NCBI GenBank assembly: GCA_019695185.1
Contig: JAIBAN010000024.1
Coordinates: 23,362-87,361, forward strand
Direction of reading: 5' to 3'
From: Blastocatellia bacterium
GTDB taxonomy: Bacteria; Acidobacteriota; Blastocatellia; Chloracidobacteriales; Chloracidobacteriaceae
DNA: 64,000 nucleotides
Part shown: positions 7,994-17,609 of the stretch, in pieces
How positions within the stretch are numbered: position 1 is the first letter of the stretch
Layout: every line of letters starts with the position of its first letter
The notes under the pieces: generated by a model
Told to the model about the DNA's origin: nothing
Seen by the model: only the letters and a program-made list of their open reading frames with translations
Databases searched by the model: none
Made by a program: the position numbers and the translations under genes

Positions 7994-10671
7994 AACGTGG
8001 TTTGCCCAAACGAAACCGCCCGCAGAAAACTGAAGTCTGCCGAGGCCAGTTGCCCGTTGCCGCGACTGCCGTTGGCATTGGCCGGCACCACATCCACGGC
8101 CAGCGTCTGGCGGGTGGTGGGTGTCGCCTGGAAAAGCAAAAAGGCGCGGGCCAGGGACACGTCATTGGTTTGGAAGGTTCCGTCTCCGGTCGTATCCCCC
8201 CAGACAATGAATTCCGGAAAGACGGCTGCGGGGTCTCCCGGATTGGGTGCATTGGAGGGAAATCCTTGAGAGGTCAGGTCGGCTGAACCCAGCACCCGCA
8301 CGGTGATAAAGCCATTCACATTGCCGCTTCCCGAACTTGACGGCGGAACGGTGGCCCGCACTTGGGTCAGGCTGACAACCTGCACGGCACTGGCCGGAAT
8401 TAACCGGCTGCCTCCGAAAAAGACCTGCACGCCGCCGGGGAAAAACCCGTTACCCGTGATGGTGATGGGTTTGCCTGAAGTGGAAGCCACCGGATAAAAC
8501 TGGGTAAAAGTGGCTGCCGGCAAAGGATTGACCCGCATTTTGACGACAAACACGTCATTGGCACCGTTGTTGGTGTTTTGCACGCCCCCCACGGTGGTGA
8601 AGTCAGTGGAAGAGGTTTGTCCGATGATGTACATGGCATCCGATGGGTCCACAAAAATACCGTTGGCCCCCTCCGCACCGGTTCCACCCAGATAGGTGGA
8701 AAAAGCCGGAACTCCGCTTGGGTTAAATTGTGCAACAAAGGCGTCAGTCCCACCGCTAAAAGATGAGGTTGCGTTGAGCACCGGAAAATCACCCGAAGCA
8801 GTCTGCCCGACAAAAAACAACCCGCCGGTATCGGTGACAAACCCGCTCTGGCCGAAATCGTCACCGGTTCCGCCCCAGTAAGTTGAAAAAACCAGGGCAG
8901 TTCCTGCCGGATTGATTTTCAGCACTACTGCATCCGAGCCTCCCCGGTTGGTGGCTTGAGTAGCTGCCACCACAGGAAAATTCGGTGAGGCGGAAGACCC
9001 TGTCACATAGGCATTGCCGCTCGCATCAACGCTGATGGATTGGCCCAGGTCGTTAAACTGTCCGCCCAGATAAGTGGCATACAAAAGAGCCGAACCGGCT
9101 GCATTGAATTTCGCCACATACAGATCGCTTTGGCCCGCGTTGGCTGCCTGGATGGGGTTGACGGTGGGAAAATTGGTCGAATTGGTGGTCCCGGCCAAGT
9201 AAATGTTGCCGGCTGTATCAAGGGTGATGCTCCCTGGCACTGTGTTTTCCTCGGCGCTTCCGCCCAGATAGGTCGAAAACACAAGTCCGGTTCCATCCGC
9301 GTTGATTTTGGTCACAAAGGCGTCCTGAACGCCCCCGCTGGCAGCCTGCACGGGGCTTTGCACCGGAAAGTTGGTTGAGGAAGTCTGTCCGGTCAGACAG
9401 GCATTGCCAGCCGGGTCGAGGGCAATGCTGCTGGCTGCATCAAACATCAACCCGCCCACATAGGTCGAAAAAACCAGGCTATTTCCTGCCGGGGCAAGTT
9501 TCGTCACAAAGGCATCTGTATTTCCCCCCAATGCCGCCTGAAATCCTCCCGGACTGGTGGGAAAATTGACCGAAGAGGTGCGCCCCGTCACAAACACACT
9601 GCCCGTGCCGTCCACCGCCACGCCTGCGCCGGAATCAAGCGAATTCCCGCCCAGATAGGTGGAATACACCAGGGCATTGCCGCTCAGGTTCAGCTTGGCC
9701 ACAAAACAATCGCTGATGCCCCGGATGGTGCCAAAGAAAGGTGTCACCGTGGGAAAGTTGCCCGAAAACGTTTCTCCGGTCAGATAGGCATTGCCCTGAT
9801 TATCCACTGTGACACTCATGCCCATATCTGAACCAAGCCCGCCCAGATAGGTCGAATAGGAAATCACCGGGTCAATCACAAGTGGCACACTGGTTTCAAA
9901 AGCACCGATTTCAAACCCAAGCTCCACTGCTGCGCCTGCACGAGGAGCGGATTTGAGCAAATAACGCCCGGCAATCGTCCGTCGCTGGCCATTGACTTCT
10001 TGATAGATGACAGGTTTGTGATGGCGGATTTCGCCACCCGGCACCCGCAAAACCACATCTCCGGAAGCCTCCAGAGCCGCGCTTTCCACCCCTTCAAGAA
10101 CCAGGGAAATTCGTTTGGGTTCGCTTCCGGGTTGCAGTTCAAGATCATATTTGAACTGTTTTCCAGTTCCATGAGCCAGCAAATCAACGCCTGGATAGAG
10201 ATTTTTCAGCCGCACGGTCCCAAAGGTCGGCACATTCCGCTGCCAGTCGGACGGCTGATTCCCGACCAGATAATTGACCGTTCCCAAGAGCGGATTTTCT
10301 GCGGTCACGGTGGAAACGGAACTTCCTCCCTGAAACCGCATCCTGACCACGGCGGGTGGATTTTCACTTCCTTCCGGACCTGCTCCGGGCAAGGCCGCCA
10401 CGACTTCACTTTCGGTCAAGCCGATGATGAAATTTTTGCTGCGGGCCACATAGCGCAGCCGGGTGTCAAACTGTCCCTGGTTGCGTTCAAAGGCCAGCGG
10501 CAGATTGGCAAACCGGGTCTGAATCTGACTGGCAGAGGGAATGGTCCGAGCCGGAGTTGTGTGATTTTCAGCCTGAACCGCGATAGATGAAAAAGATATC
10601 GGCCCCTGGCCCAGCCAGAAAGCTGTCACAATAAGCAATAAACCCGGATAAACGTACTTCGGAAACCGCAT
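7990..10671 (-). CDS. Secreted SBBP-repeat beta-propeller protein with IPT/TIG and dockerin-like end
   Basis: 893 residues. A signal peptide (residues 1 to about 35, ending ...AVQAEN) precedes a region with FERNQGQFDTRLRYVARS, the usual N-terminal module of SBBP proteins. From about residue 270 there are at least seven repeats, each with a YSTYLGG-like strand followed by D..GN.Y.TG.T.S..FP; these build a propeller. A TIG-like domain (KPITITGNGFFPGGVQVFFGG) follows. The C-terminus has two D/N-rich loops (GDTTGDGTFQTNDVS and NANGSRGNGQLASADFS) resembling dockerin type I calcium sites. It is probably an extracellular or surface structural protein; the ligand is unknown. Confidence 0.88.
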   Translation of the reverse strand: MRFPKYVYPGLLLIVTAFWLGQGPISFSSIAVQAENHTTPARTIPSASQIQTRFANLPLAFERNQGQFDTRLRYVARSKNFIIGLTESEVVAALPGAGPEGSENPPAVVRMRFQGGSSVSTVTAENPLLGTVNYLVGNQPSDWQRNVPTFGTVRLKNLYPGVDLLAHGTGKQFKYDLELQPGSEPKRISLVLEGVESAALEASGDVVLRVPGGEIRHHKPVIYQEVNGQRRTIAGRYLLKSAPRAGAAVELGFEIGAFETSVPLVIDPVISYSTYLGGLGSDMGMSVTVDNQGNAYLTGETFSGNFPTVTPFFGTIRGISDCFVAKLNLSGNALVYSTYLGGNSLDSGAGVAVDGTGSVFVTGRTSSVNFPTSPGGFQAALGGNTDAFVTKLAPAGNSLVFSTYVGGLMFDAASSIALDPAGNACLTGQTSSTNFPVQSPVQAASGGVQDAFVTKINADGTGLVFSTYLGGSAEENTVPGSITLDTAGNIYLAGTTNSTNFPTVNPIQAANAGQSDLYVAKFNAAGSALLYATYLGGQFNDLGQSISVDASGNAYVTGSSASPNFPVVAATQATNRGGSDAVVLKINPAGTALVFSTYWGGTGDDFGQSGFVTDTGGLFFVGQTASGDFPVLNATSSFSGGTDAFVAQFNPSGVPAFSTYLGGTGAEGANGIFVDPSDAMYIIGQTSSTDFTTVGGVQNTNNGANDVFVVKMRVNPLPAATFTQFYPVASTSGKPITITGNGFFPGGVQVFFGGSRLIPASAVQVVSLTQVRATVPPSSSGSGNVNGFITVRVLGSADLTSQGFPSNAPNPGDPAAVFPEFIVWGDTTGDGTFQTNDVSLARAFLLFQATPTTRQTLAVDVVPANANGSRGNGQLASADFSFLRAVSFGQTTF

Positions 10672-10999
10672 AACAAGAGTTAATTCCTTCAGGTGATAAA
10701 TAGTGGAAATGAGATGGATTGCTACTCAAAATCGAAGTTTCAGACATTGAGGTGACGGCTGGCCTGTGTTGCGTTCGCATCTCCAATGATGCCATCATAC
10801 GCGGCACTTTTTGCGCAAGAAACGTCCCAGCCTGTGCGAGTCATTCAATGGAACCACAACGTCCGTCATACCTGGTCAAGACCAAACCAAATGCTACTGT
10901 GCCGATTGCAGAAAAGCAAACGCGGTCGCATTTTTGAGAACCTCACGCCCGGAGGCGTACTTTTTGCTTTTTACCTATTTTCACACGGGGAACCCGTTC
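10672..10999. other. Divergent intergenic region between the SBBP and terC-like genes
   Basis: 328 bp with no convincing gene. It must hold the promoters of both neighbours. It contains the hairpin/T-run listed separately. I looked for the GGGGAGTA and CTGACAACA boxes of the yybP-ykoY manganese riboswitch, which often precedes Alx/TerC genes, and did not find them. Confidence 0.6.
10945..10974 (+). terminator. Candidate attenuator hairpin ahead of the TerC gene
   Basis: ACGCC (10945-10949) pairs with GGCGT (10954-10958) around a CGGA tetraloop, followed by two T5 runs. The stem is short, but its position 25 bp before the TerC start makes it a candidate intrinsic terminator acting within the leader. 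Confidence 0.4.
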
Positions 11000-12049
11000 A
11001 TGCATGTTCTGGCAACCGGGGTTCCGGTTCACGAAATCATCCTTTTTGCCCTGCTGGTGGCGTTCTTTTTGTACCTCGACATCCGGTCAGGTACGTCTGA
11101 CAAACCGGTTCCGCTTTCCAAAGCCGCGCTCTGGTCGGTGATTTGGGTGGTCATTTCGCTTTGCTTCGCCGGGTACATTGCCTGGGACCGGGGAACGACT
11201 TCGGCCCTGACCTTTGTCACCGCCTACTTTCTGGAAAAAACCCTGGCGGTTGACAATCTGTTTGTCTTTCTGGCGATTTTTTCAAGTTTTTCGATTGCCG
11301 AACGGTTCCAGCATCGCATTCTGCACTGGGGCATTCTGGGAGCTTTGCTCTTTCGCGGTATCTTTATCGGCCTGGGAGCCGGCATCCTGTTTGGGGCCAA
11401 ACAGGCTGAACATCTGCAATGGGGTGGGTTTCCTATCCAGCCGGTCAATCTGGTTTTTCTGTTTTTCGGGATTTTTGTGTTGTGGTCGGCCTTTACCCTG
11501 CTCAAAAACGTGTCTCCGGGCATGGGGGATGAATCCGCAGACGAAGAAGTTGATTACGGCAATCACTGGTCCGTGCGGTTCGTGCGGGTGCTGTTGCGCA
11601 ACCGGATTGCCACTCAACTGGACGGCAACCATTTTTTTACCCGGATTCCCGACCTGCAAACCGGTGCCCGGCGACTGGCGGCAACACCGTTATTCCTGTG
11701 TCTGATTGTGATTGAAATTTCCGACATCATGTTCGCCTTTGACTCGGTCCCGGCGATTTTTGCGGTCACACAGGAAACGTTTTTGGTCTACACCAGCAAC
11801 ATTTTTGCCGTTTTGGGCTTGCGTTCGATGTACTTTCTGGTAACGGCAGCCAAGCGGTATCTCTGTCATTTGGAAAAAGCCGTCCTGCTCATTCTGGTCT
11901 TCATCGGTTTCAAAATGGTGTTGTTTGAATGGGTGCATGTCAAACCGCTCATCAGCCTGCTGGTGGTTTTGGGGCTGCTGGCGGCGGGCATTGCCGCCTC
12001 GCTGCTCTGGCCCGAAACCGAACCCATCAATGAATCCATTTCCGGGTGA
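11000..12049 (+). CDS. TerC/Alx family integral membrane protein
   Basis: 349 residues from the ATG at 11000; the open frame upstream is discarded because it lacks family similarity and overlaps the leader hairpin. Eight to nine hydrophobic segments are visible. Family signatures are EKTLAVDNLFVFLAIFSSF and EISDIMFAFDSVPAIFAVT, carrying the conserved membrane-embedded Asp residues. Alx-type members are known to export manganese and respond to alkaline pH; TerC proper is linked to tellurite resistance. The VHEIILFALLVAFFLYLD start and long length favour the Alx branch. No ter genes are nearby. Confidence 0.9.
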   Translation: MHVLATGVPVHEIILFALLVAFFLYLDIRSGTSDKPVPLSKAALWSVIWVVISLCFAGYIAWDRGTTSALTFVTAYFLEKTLAVDNLFVFLAIFSSFSIAERFQHRILHWGILGALLFRGIFIGLGAGILFGAKQAEHLQWGGFPIQPVNLVFLFFGIFVLWSAFTLLKNVSPGMGDESADEEVDYGNHWSVRFVRVLLRNRIATQLDGNHFFTRIPDLQTGARRLAATPLFLCLIVIEISDIMFAFDSVPAIFAVTQETFLVYTSNIFAVLGLRSMYFLVTAAKRYLCHLEKAVLLILVFIGFKMVLFEWVHVKPLISLLVVLGLLAAGIAASLLWPETEPINESISG

Positions 12050-12082
12050 TACAGTCCGTTTCGACAGCTTTTCCGACCCAGT

Positions 12083-12110
12083 GGCGACAAGTCGCCGCAC
12101 TCCAAAGCCC
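12083..12110. repeat. GACTTGTC palindrome (dispersed repeat copy)
   Basis: GGCGAC-AA-GTCGCC (12083-12096) continues into GCACTCCAAAGC. On the other strand this reads GCTTTGGAGTGCGGCGACTT..., which matches the repeat at 48.08 kb. It sits between the convergent TerC and kinase genes and could end transcription from either side, though the two-base loop makes a DNA cruciform as likely as an RNA hairpin. Confidence 0.65.
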
Positions 12111-13454
12111 TCAGTCCTGGTTCAAGGGCAACTCCAACCGGGCGCAACAACCGGGACCGGCGGCATTGTTTTCCAGGGTTAGGCTGCCGTGATGGGCTTC
12201 GGCAATCTGGCGGCTCAAAAACAGGCCGATGCCGGAACCATTGGGTTTGGTGGTAAAAAATGGCACGAACAGATTGCCCGAATTGCTGATGCCGGGGCCG
12301 TTGTCAAGCACCTTCAATTCCACGAAACGACTCCGCCGGTACCACAAGACGACGACCTCCCCGGAGGTTTCCAGTACGGCATCCACGCCATTGCGAATCA
12401 GATTGATGAGAAGCTGCTCAAGCTGTTCGCGGTCTGCCTGCACCTGTAACGCCGGGCCACCCCGGACAGCCACGGAAAGGCGGGTTTCCAGACTGACAAC
12501 CCGTTGGACCAGCGGTTCCAGGTCCAGGCTCACCGGACGGGGGGCCGGCAACCGGGTCAGCCGGGCATAGGCTGCCGTAAACCGGGATAAAGACTCCGCT
12601 CTGGAGGCAATCACGCCCAACCCCCGGCCCAAATCCTCTTCCCAATCGGAAGGCCGCTCCGGACGGGCCGCCACCGTGGCCAGGCTTCCGGCAATGGATT
12701 TGATGGGTGTCAGGGAATTGTTGATTTCGTGACCAAGCACCCGCACCAACCGTTGCCAGGCCATGCGCTCCTCTTCCCGTAAGGAATCCTTCAAATCGGC
12801 AATCACCACCAGCACATGCGGCATTCCCTGCTGCCGAAACGTGGTGCGCCGAATGCCCCAGCGTCCACTGCCGCCGGGAAAAGCCAATTCACTGACCCGG
12901 TTGTTCTCTCCGCGCAGGCACTCGGCCAAACCGAGTTCCTGCGCAGTCTGCCCCAGCAACCGCTCCACCGGTTGGGCCAGCAGGCGCTCTCCGGCAGGAT
13001 TGGTCAAACGGAGCCGCTCCTCCTGGTCAAAAGTAAAAATGGCAACCTCAATCACTTCCATCACTGACCGCAGCAGTGCGGTGGCTTCCAGTGCCCGCAG
13101 CCGTTGTTCGCGGAGCGTGTCGCTGAGGGCATTGATTTCCAGGTAGGCTTCCCCCAATGCATCCCCGCGCTGTGCTCCGCGTCCGCGCAGGGAAAAATCA
13201 CCCTCGCGCAAGGCCGCCAGCAGGTTGGCAATCGTGTGCAGCGGATACACCACATGCTCACGCAGAGCCACCAGCCCCAGACCAAAGAGGGCCGGTAACA
13301 GAATGGTGCCGGTGATTTGTGCCTTGAAGGAAAAGCCACCGCCCCACAGCAGACCCAGTGCGACCAGCAACCCTGGCAGTCCCGGCAGCAGGCTGAACCA
13401 CCACAACCGGGCTTCAAACTGGATTCGCTCCGATTTATTTGTCTGCTGGTTCAT
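12111..13454 (-). CDS. Sensor histidine kinase, NtrY/NtrB-like
   Basis: 447 residues from the ATG at 13454 (a TTG at 13469 is possible). Two membrane segments (about 20-38 and 46-63) with almost no periplasmic loop are followed by a HAMP-like stretch, a PAS domain (about 125-220) and the kinase core. The phospho-acceptor is H242 in LGHEINNSLTPIKS; DNGPGI and GSGIGLFLSRQIAEAH are the G-boxes. The HEINN(S/P)L H-box is typical of kinases that partner sigma-54 activators. It is the last gene of the efflux block and starts 30 bp after the regulator stop, so the pair is surely cognate. The stimulus is probably intramembrane or cytosolic. Confidence 0.92.
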   Translation of the reverse strand: MNQQTNKSERIQFEARLWWFSLLPGLPGLLVALGLLWGGGFSFKAQITGTILLPALFGLGLVALREHVVYPLHTIANLLAALREGDFSLRGRGAQRGDALGEAYLEINALSDTLREQRLRALEATALLRSVMEVIEVAIFTFDQEERLRLTNPAGERLLAQPVERLLGQTAQELGLAECLRGENNRVSELAFPGGSGRWGIRRTTFRQQGMPHVLVVIADLKDSLREEERMAWQRLVRVLGHEINNSLTPIKSIAGSLATVAARPERPSDWEEDLGRGLGVIASRAESLSRFTAAYARLTRLPAPRPVSLDLEPLVQRVVSLETRLSVAVRGGPALQVQADREQLEQLLINLIRNGVDAVLETSGEVVVLWYRRSRFVELKVLDNGPGISNSGNLFVPFFTTKPNGSGIGLFLSRQIAEAHHGSLTLENNAAGPGCCARLELPLNQD

Positions 13455-13484
13455 GGCCTTTTCGAACAAGGAGAAGTAAAGAAA

Positions 13485-14864
13485 TTAGATGTTATAGCGT
13501 TGCAGCCGCCGATAGAGCGCGCTCCGGCTGAGTCCCAGCAAGGTTGCGGCCTGCGAAACATTGCCCTGGAACCGGGCCAGGGCTTTTTGAATGAGAACGG
13601 CTTCGACTTCCTCCAGACTCAATTCTTCCAGCCGGTGGGGATGGTTCTGGTGCGGCAGCAACCCCAGGTCTGCCACCCTGATGACGGATTCCCTGGCCAT
13701 TAAAACCGCCCGTTCCATGGTGTGGTCCAGTTCCCGGACATTTCCCGGCCAAGGATGGGCTTCCAGCATCCGGGCAGCTTCCGGTTCGATTCCCGCCAGA
13801 TTTTTTCGGTAGTGAAGTGCATGACGGCGCAAAAAATGCTCGGCCAAGAGGCGAATGTCCTCCCGCCGCTCACGCAAGGGCGGGATGTGCAGTTCGACCG
13901 TGTTCAGGCGGAAAAGCAAATCCTGGCGGAACCGGCCCGCCGCAACCTCGGCCCTGACATCGGCATTGGTGGCGGAAAGAATCCGTACTTTGACTTTCTG
14001 GGTTTTGGAAGCCCCCACCCGTTCAAATTCGCCGGTTTCAAGCACCCGAAGCAGTTTGGCCTGCTGTGACAGCGGCAGATTGGCAATTTCGTCCAGCAAG
14101 AGCGTCCCCAGGTCAGCCATCTCAAACCGTCCAATGCGGTCGCTTTTGGCATCGGTAAATGCGCCTTTGACATGGCCGAAAAACTCGCTTTCAAACAGTC
14201 CTTCGGAAATGCCTCCCAGATTGACCGTGACCAGTGGTTTGTGGGAACGGTGCGAGACGCGGTGCAGGTAGCGGGCAATCAGACTCTTGCCCGTCCCGTT
14301 TTCACCCGTAATCAAAACATTGGCATCCGCCGGGCCAATTCGTTCAATCAAGTCCCGCACAGGCTGGACGGCTGGGGAATTGCCAATCAGTTCGGGAAGT
14401 TCGGTGCCGGTCTGGTCCCGCCAGATTTGGTTTTCGGCTTCCAGTTTGTGACCTTTGCGCAAGGCCCGGCCAAGTTCGATTTGGGTTCGGACAATCGCCA
14501 GCAACCGTTGATTGTCCCAGGGTTTCTGGATGAAATCCCGTGCGCCCTGCCGCATGGCCTCGACCGCCAGTTCAACACTGCCCCAGGCCGTCATCACCAC
14601 CACCGGCAACGTATCGTCCAACGCACGCAGGAGCGGCAGCAATTCCAGCCCTTCACGTCCGGACGTTGTGTCGCGGGTATAGTTCAAATCCATCAAAACC
14701 AAATCCACCGGCTGATTTTTGACTGTGGTGACAATGGCCTGGGGCGAATTGGCCGCCACCAGTTGAAATCCTTCGCTTTTGAGCAACAGCCGCAAGGCTT
14801 CCAACACATCGGGCTGGTCATCAGCCACCAGGATTCGGGAAATGGTTTCTTCAAAAGCTGGCAT
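13485..14864 (-). CDS. Sigma-54-dependent response regulator (NtrC family)
   Basis: 459 residues: receiver domain (1-125; acidic pair D15-D16, phospho-acceptor D59, K114), AAA+ domain (about 155-390; Walker A GENGTGKS at 187-194, Walker B LLLDEI) and Fis-type helix-turn-helix at the end (VSQAATLLGLSRSALYRRLQ). The sigma-54 contact loop reads GAFTDA (234-239) where most members have GAFTGA. It follows the permease gene and precedes its kinase. The sigma-54 promoter upstream of the first gene of the block (19694-19709) is its obvious target, so the system probably autoregulates. Confidence 0.95.
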   Translation of the reverse strand: MPAFEETISRILVADDQPDVLEALRLLLKSEGFQLVAANSPQAIVTTVKNQPVDLVLMDLNYTRDTTSGREGLELLPLLRALDDTLPVVVMTAWGSVELAVEAMRQGARDFIQKPWDNQRLLAIVRTQIELGRALRKGHKLEAENQIWRDQTGTELPELIGNSPAVQPVRDLIERIGPADANVLITGENGTGKSLIARYLHRVSHRSHKPLVTVNLGGISEGLFESEFFGHVKGAFTDAKSDRIGRFEMADLGTLLLDEIANLPLSQQAKLLRVLETGEFERVGASKTQKVKVRILSATNADVRAEVAAGRFRQDLLFRLNTVELHIPPLRERREDIRLLAEHFLRRHALHYRKNLAGIEPEAARMLEAHPWPGNVRELDHTMERAVLMARESVIRVADLGLLPHQNHPHRLEELSLEEVEAVLIQKALARFQGNVSQAATLLGLSRSALYRRLQRYNI

Positions 14865-14892
14865 AATTTTCTTTAGGACAAAGGAACACTTT

Positions 14893-15043
14893 CAGGACTG
14901 AGGACTGAGGACTGAGGACCAGCTTCTTTCCATTCCTGATGCCAAGCTGTTGAGTCGTATGGTCTGAACTGAAAGGCAATTTCGTTGCATGGCAGGTGAA
15001 AATAACTCAGTCCTCAGTTCTCAGTCCTCAGTCCCCAGTCCTC
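14893..15043. repeat. Paired heptamer-array dyad (GGACTGA / TCAGTCC)
   Basis: About 3.5 GGACTGA units (14893-14919) and about five TCAGTCC units, some degenerate (15006-15043), flank an 85 bp core. It fills the gap between the permease and regulator genes, so within the operon it could act as an mRNA stem-loop that sets relative expression. Confidence 0.88.
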
Positions 15044-15049
15044 AACTCT

Positions 15050-17488
15050 TTACTCGTAGCGCAATGCCTGCATGGGGTCTATCTGCAAAGCCCGCAGAAA
15101 TGGTATCACACAAGCCGTGACGCCGGTGCCTGCCAAAACCACCAGGACAGCGGCAAAAGTCAAAGGGTCCGCCGGGCTGACCCCATAGAGCAGTTTGCCC
15201 AGCAGCCGACCGGCTCCCAGGGCCAAACCGGTTCCCACAAGGCTCCCCATCAAAATCAGCCTGACCCCTTCGCCCACCACCAGTTTCAAAATATCCTGGG
15301 CATCGGCCCCCAAAGCCAGCCGGATGCCGATTTCGCGGGTTCGCTGGCTGACCGAATAGGAAATCACCCCGTACAGCCCAATCAGGGAGAGGGTCAACGC
15401 CAACACCCCCATGACGCCCAACAGGCTGGCGGCAATCCGCGACGGGAACAAGGCCCCCTGAATACTCTCACGGAAGGTTCTTTTTTCAAAAATAGTCAAA
15501 TTCGGATCCACCGCTTTGAGGGATTGCTGGGCCAACTCCAGTGCAGTCGCAGAGTCCAGCCTGGTTTTGAGAACCAGACTGTAGGTTGAACGATAATTTT
15601 GTGCAGCGGGCAGGAACATAAATGGCTGATGCGCCTCGTTCAGGGCTTTGTATTTGATATCCGTTGCCACTCCAATCACCTCCACCGGTGTTTTGCCCAG
15701 AAAAATCCGCTTTCCAAGAGCATTTCCCTGGGGCCAATAGCGTGCTGCCATCGTTCGGTTGATAATCACCACCGGCGGAGTGGAATCGGTGTCGGAATCG
15801 GAAAAATCCCGACCCTGTTCAATTGGTATTCCCAAAGTGGCAAAATAACCAGGGGACACCACTTCATAGATGGTAATCATATTTTCACCTGGCGGTGGGT
15901 TATATCCTTCAATCTGAATAAATGAAGAACTGTTTCCCCCCAAACTGAGTGGCAGACGGCGGGTCAGGCAGGCATGTTCCACGCCGGGCCGGGTTCGGAT
16001 GTCTTCCAGTACGCGCTGGCAAAACACCTGCCCACGGGCTTCGTCATATCCGTTTGAAAAAAGATCGAAAGTTGCAAAAACCTGATTGGAAACCTGGAAT
16101 CCGGGATTGGCAGTTTGGGATTTGTGCAGACTGCGCAGGAACAATCCGGCGCAAACCAGAGTCACAATCGTCAAAGCCACCTGCCCGATGACCAACAGAT
16201 TCCGCAGAGATGCCTTTTTTCCGGTCATGGAAAGCGAGCCGGCTTCGTCCTTGAGCGTGGTCGCCAAATCGGTTTTGGTCGCCTGAAGCGCCGGAGCCAA
16301 CCCGAACAAAATGCCGGTCATACAGGTCAGCAGCAGGGAAAAAACCAGAACCTGCCGGTCCAGCCCCAGTTCAAACCGAACCGTGTAATTGACGGGTGGA
16401 ATGAACCACATCAAGGTGTCAGCCGCCCAAAAAGCCAGCAACAGACCCAGCCCTCCTCCCAACCAGGCCAATACCAGACTTTCCGTCAGCAATTGCCGGA
16501 GTACCCGCCAGCGCCCGGCTCCCAATGCCAGCCGGATGCCGATTTCCCGGCGTCGGCTGCTGGCCCGTGAGAGCAACAGATTGGCAACATTGGCGCAGGA
16601 AATCAGTAAAACCAGCCCCACGACTCCTAACAAAGTCAGCAGAACCGGGCTCAGACGTTTTTCAATTCCATTGGGAGACTCGCTTGGATAATAAGCCGTG
16701 ATTTGAAAGGAATCATCACTGCTGCGCTTTTGGGCCAGTTGCACCGACAGCACGTTCAGATTGGCCTGCGCCTGCGCCAGTGAAACACCGGGTTTGAGCC
16801 GCCCCATCATGTTCAGCCAGCGCGAAGTGCGCCCCGTCAAGGCACCATCCAGAGGAAAAACCGCCTCCTGCATCATAATGGGAACCCAGACATCACAGAC
16901 CAGCCCGGTGTAGGTCCCGCTGAAATCCCTGGGGGCCACGCCCACCACCGTGAAGGGATGGCGGTTCAAATGGATGGTTTGTCCAATCACATTGGGGTTG
17001 GCTCCCATCCGGGTTTGCCAAAACCCGTAACTGATGACCACGACCGGGACGGCATTTGGTTTTTGGTCTTCTTCGGGCCGGAATGCCCGCCCCACAGCCG
17101 GCCTCACTCCCAGCACCTCAAAATAGTTTCCCGACACCAGGTTTCCGGTAATCCGGTCGGTCTGGGCTCCCTGCCCGACTGCCAACGAGGAAATCATCCG
17201 ATAGACCATTACCCCGGCCAGCGTTTGGTTTCCGTCCCGAATGTCCTGATAGTCCGGAAACGAAATTGACAGCCCTTCGGTATTCCGGATGGTCCCGCAC
17301 AGGTCAATCATCTCGTGGGGCGCAGTCACTCCCGGCAAGGGGCGCAGCAAAAGGGCTTTAATCCAGGTATAAATCGTGGTGTTGGCACCGATTCCAAGTG
17401 CAATCGAAAGGACGGCCAAGGCCGTCATTCCCGGAGTTTTCCGCATCATGCGGAAGCTGAAGCGAATGTCCTGCCAAAGTGTTTTCAT
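15050..17488 (-). CDS. ABC transporter permease, MacB/FtsX-type, duplicated (ADOP-like)
   Basis: 812 residues from the ATG at 17488 (MKTLWQDIRFSFRMMRKTPG); in-frame codons further up are repeat-derived. Two MacB-PCD/FtsX units are arranged head to tail. Each has a helix with the RRREIGIRLALGA or RTREIGIRLALGA coupling motif, a large periplasmic loop, and four-helix groups. This is the layout of the acidobacterial duplicated permeases (ADOP). ADOP genes are often without a partner ATPase, but here a LolD/MacB-type ATPase and an HlyD adaptor are immediately upstream, which suggests a tripartite efflux or lipoprotein-release machine. The substrate cannot be told from sequence. Confidence 0.93.
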   Translation of the reverse strand: MKTLWQDIRFSFRMMRKTPGMTALAVLSIALGIGANTTIYTWIKALLLRPLPGVTAPHEMIDLCGTIRNTEGLSISFPDYQDIRDGNQTLAGVMVYRMISSLAVGQGAQTDRITGNLVSGNYFEVLGVRPAVGRAFRPEEDQKPNAVPVVVISYGFWQTRMGANPNVIGQTIHLNRHPFTVVGVAPRDFSGTYTGLVCDVWVPIMMQEAVFPLDGALTGRTSRWLNMMGRLKPGVSLAQAQANLNVLSVQLAQKRSSDDSFQITAYYPSESPNGIEKRLSPVLLTLLGVVGLVLLISCANVANLLLSRASSRRREIGIRLALGAGRWRVLRQLLTESLVLAWLGGGLGLLLAFWAADTLMWFIPPVNYTVRFELGLDRQVLVFSLLLTCMTGILFGLAPALQATKTDLATTLKDEAGSLSMTGKKASLRNLLVIGQVALTIVTLVCAGLFLRSLHKSQTANPGFQVSNQVFATFDLFSNGYDEARGQVFCQRVLEDIRTRPGVEHACLTRRLPLSLGGNSSSFIQIEGYNPPPGENMITIYEVVSPGYFATLGIPIEQGRDFSDSDTDSTPPVVIINRTMAARYWPQGNALGKRIFLGKTPVEVIGVATDIKYKALNEAHQPFMFLPAAQNYRSTYSLVLKTRLDSATALELAQQSLKAVDPNLTIFEKRTFRESIQGALFPSRIAASLLGVMGVLALTLSLIGLYGVISYSVSQRTREIGIRLALGADAQDILKLVVGEGVRLILMGSLVGTGLALGAGRLLGKLLYGVSPADPLTFAAVLVVLAGTGVTACVIPFLRALQIDPMQALRYE

Positions 17489-17507
17489 AAGGATTCTCTG
17501 TGCTGGA

Positions 17508-17609
17508 GGGCTGAGGATTGAGGACCGAAGAGACAAACCATTTTGCAACACAGACAGATAACCAGCCTGTTTGTTTTCCTCAGTCCTCAGTCCTCAGTCC
17601 TCAGTCCTG
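17508..17609. repeat. Paired heptamer-array dyad (GGACTGA / TCAGTCC)
   Basis: A weak left array (17508-17529) and about four TCAGTCC units (17579-17609) flank a 50 bp core between the ATPase and permease genes. The right array provides the last codons and the stop of the ATPase (ending ...LRTED). Confidence 0.85.

Noticed and set aside
10700..11000. yybP-ykoY manganese riboswitch before the TerC/Alx gene
   Set aside because: The conserved GGGGAGTA and CTGACAACA segments are not found.
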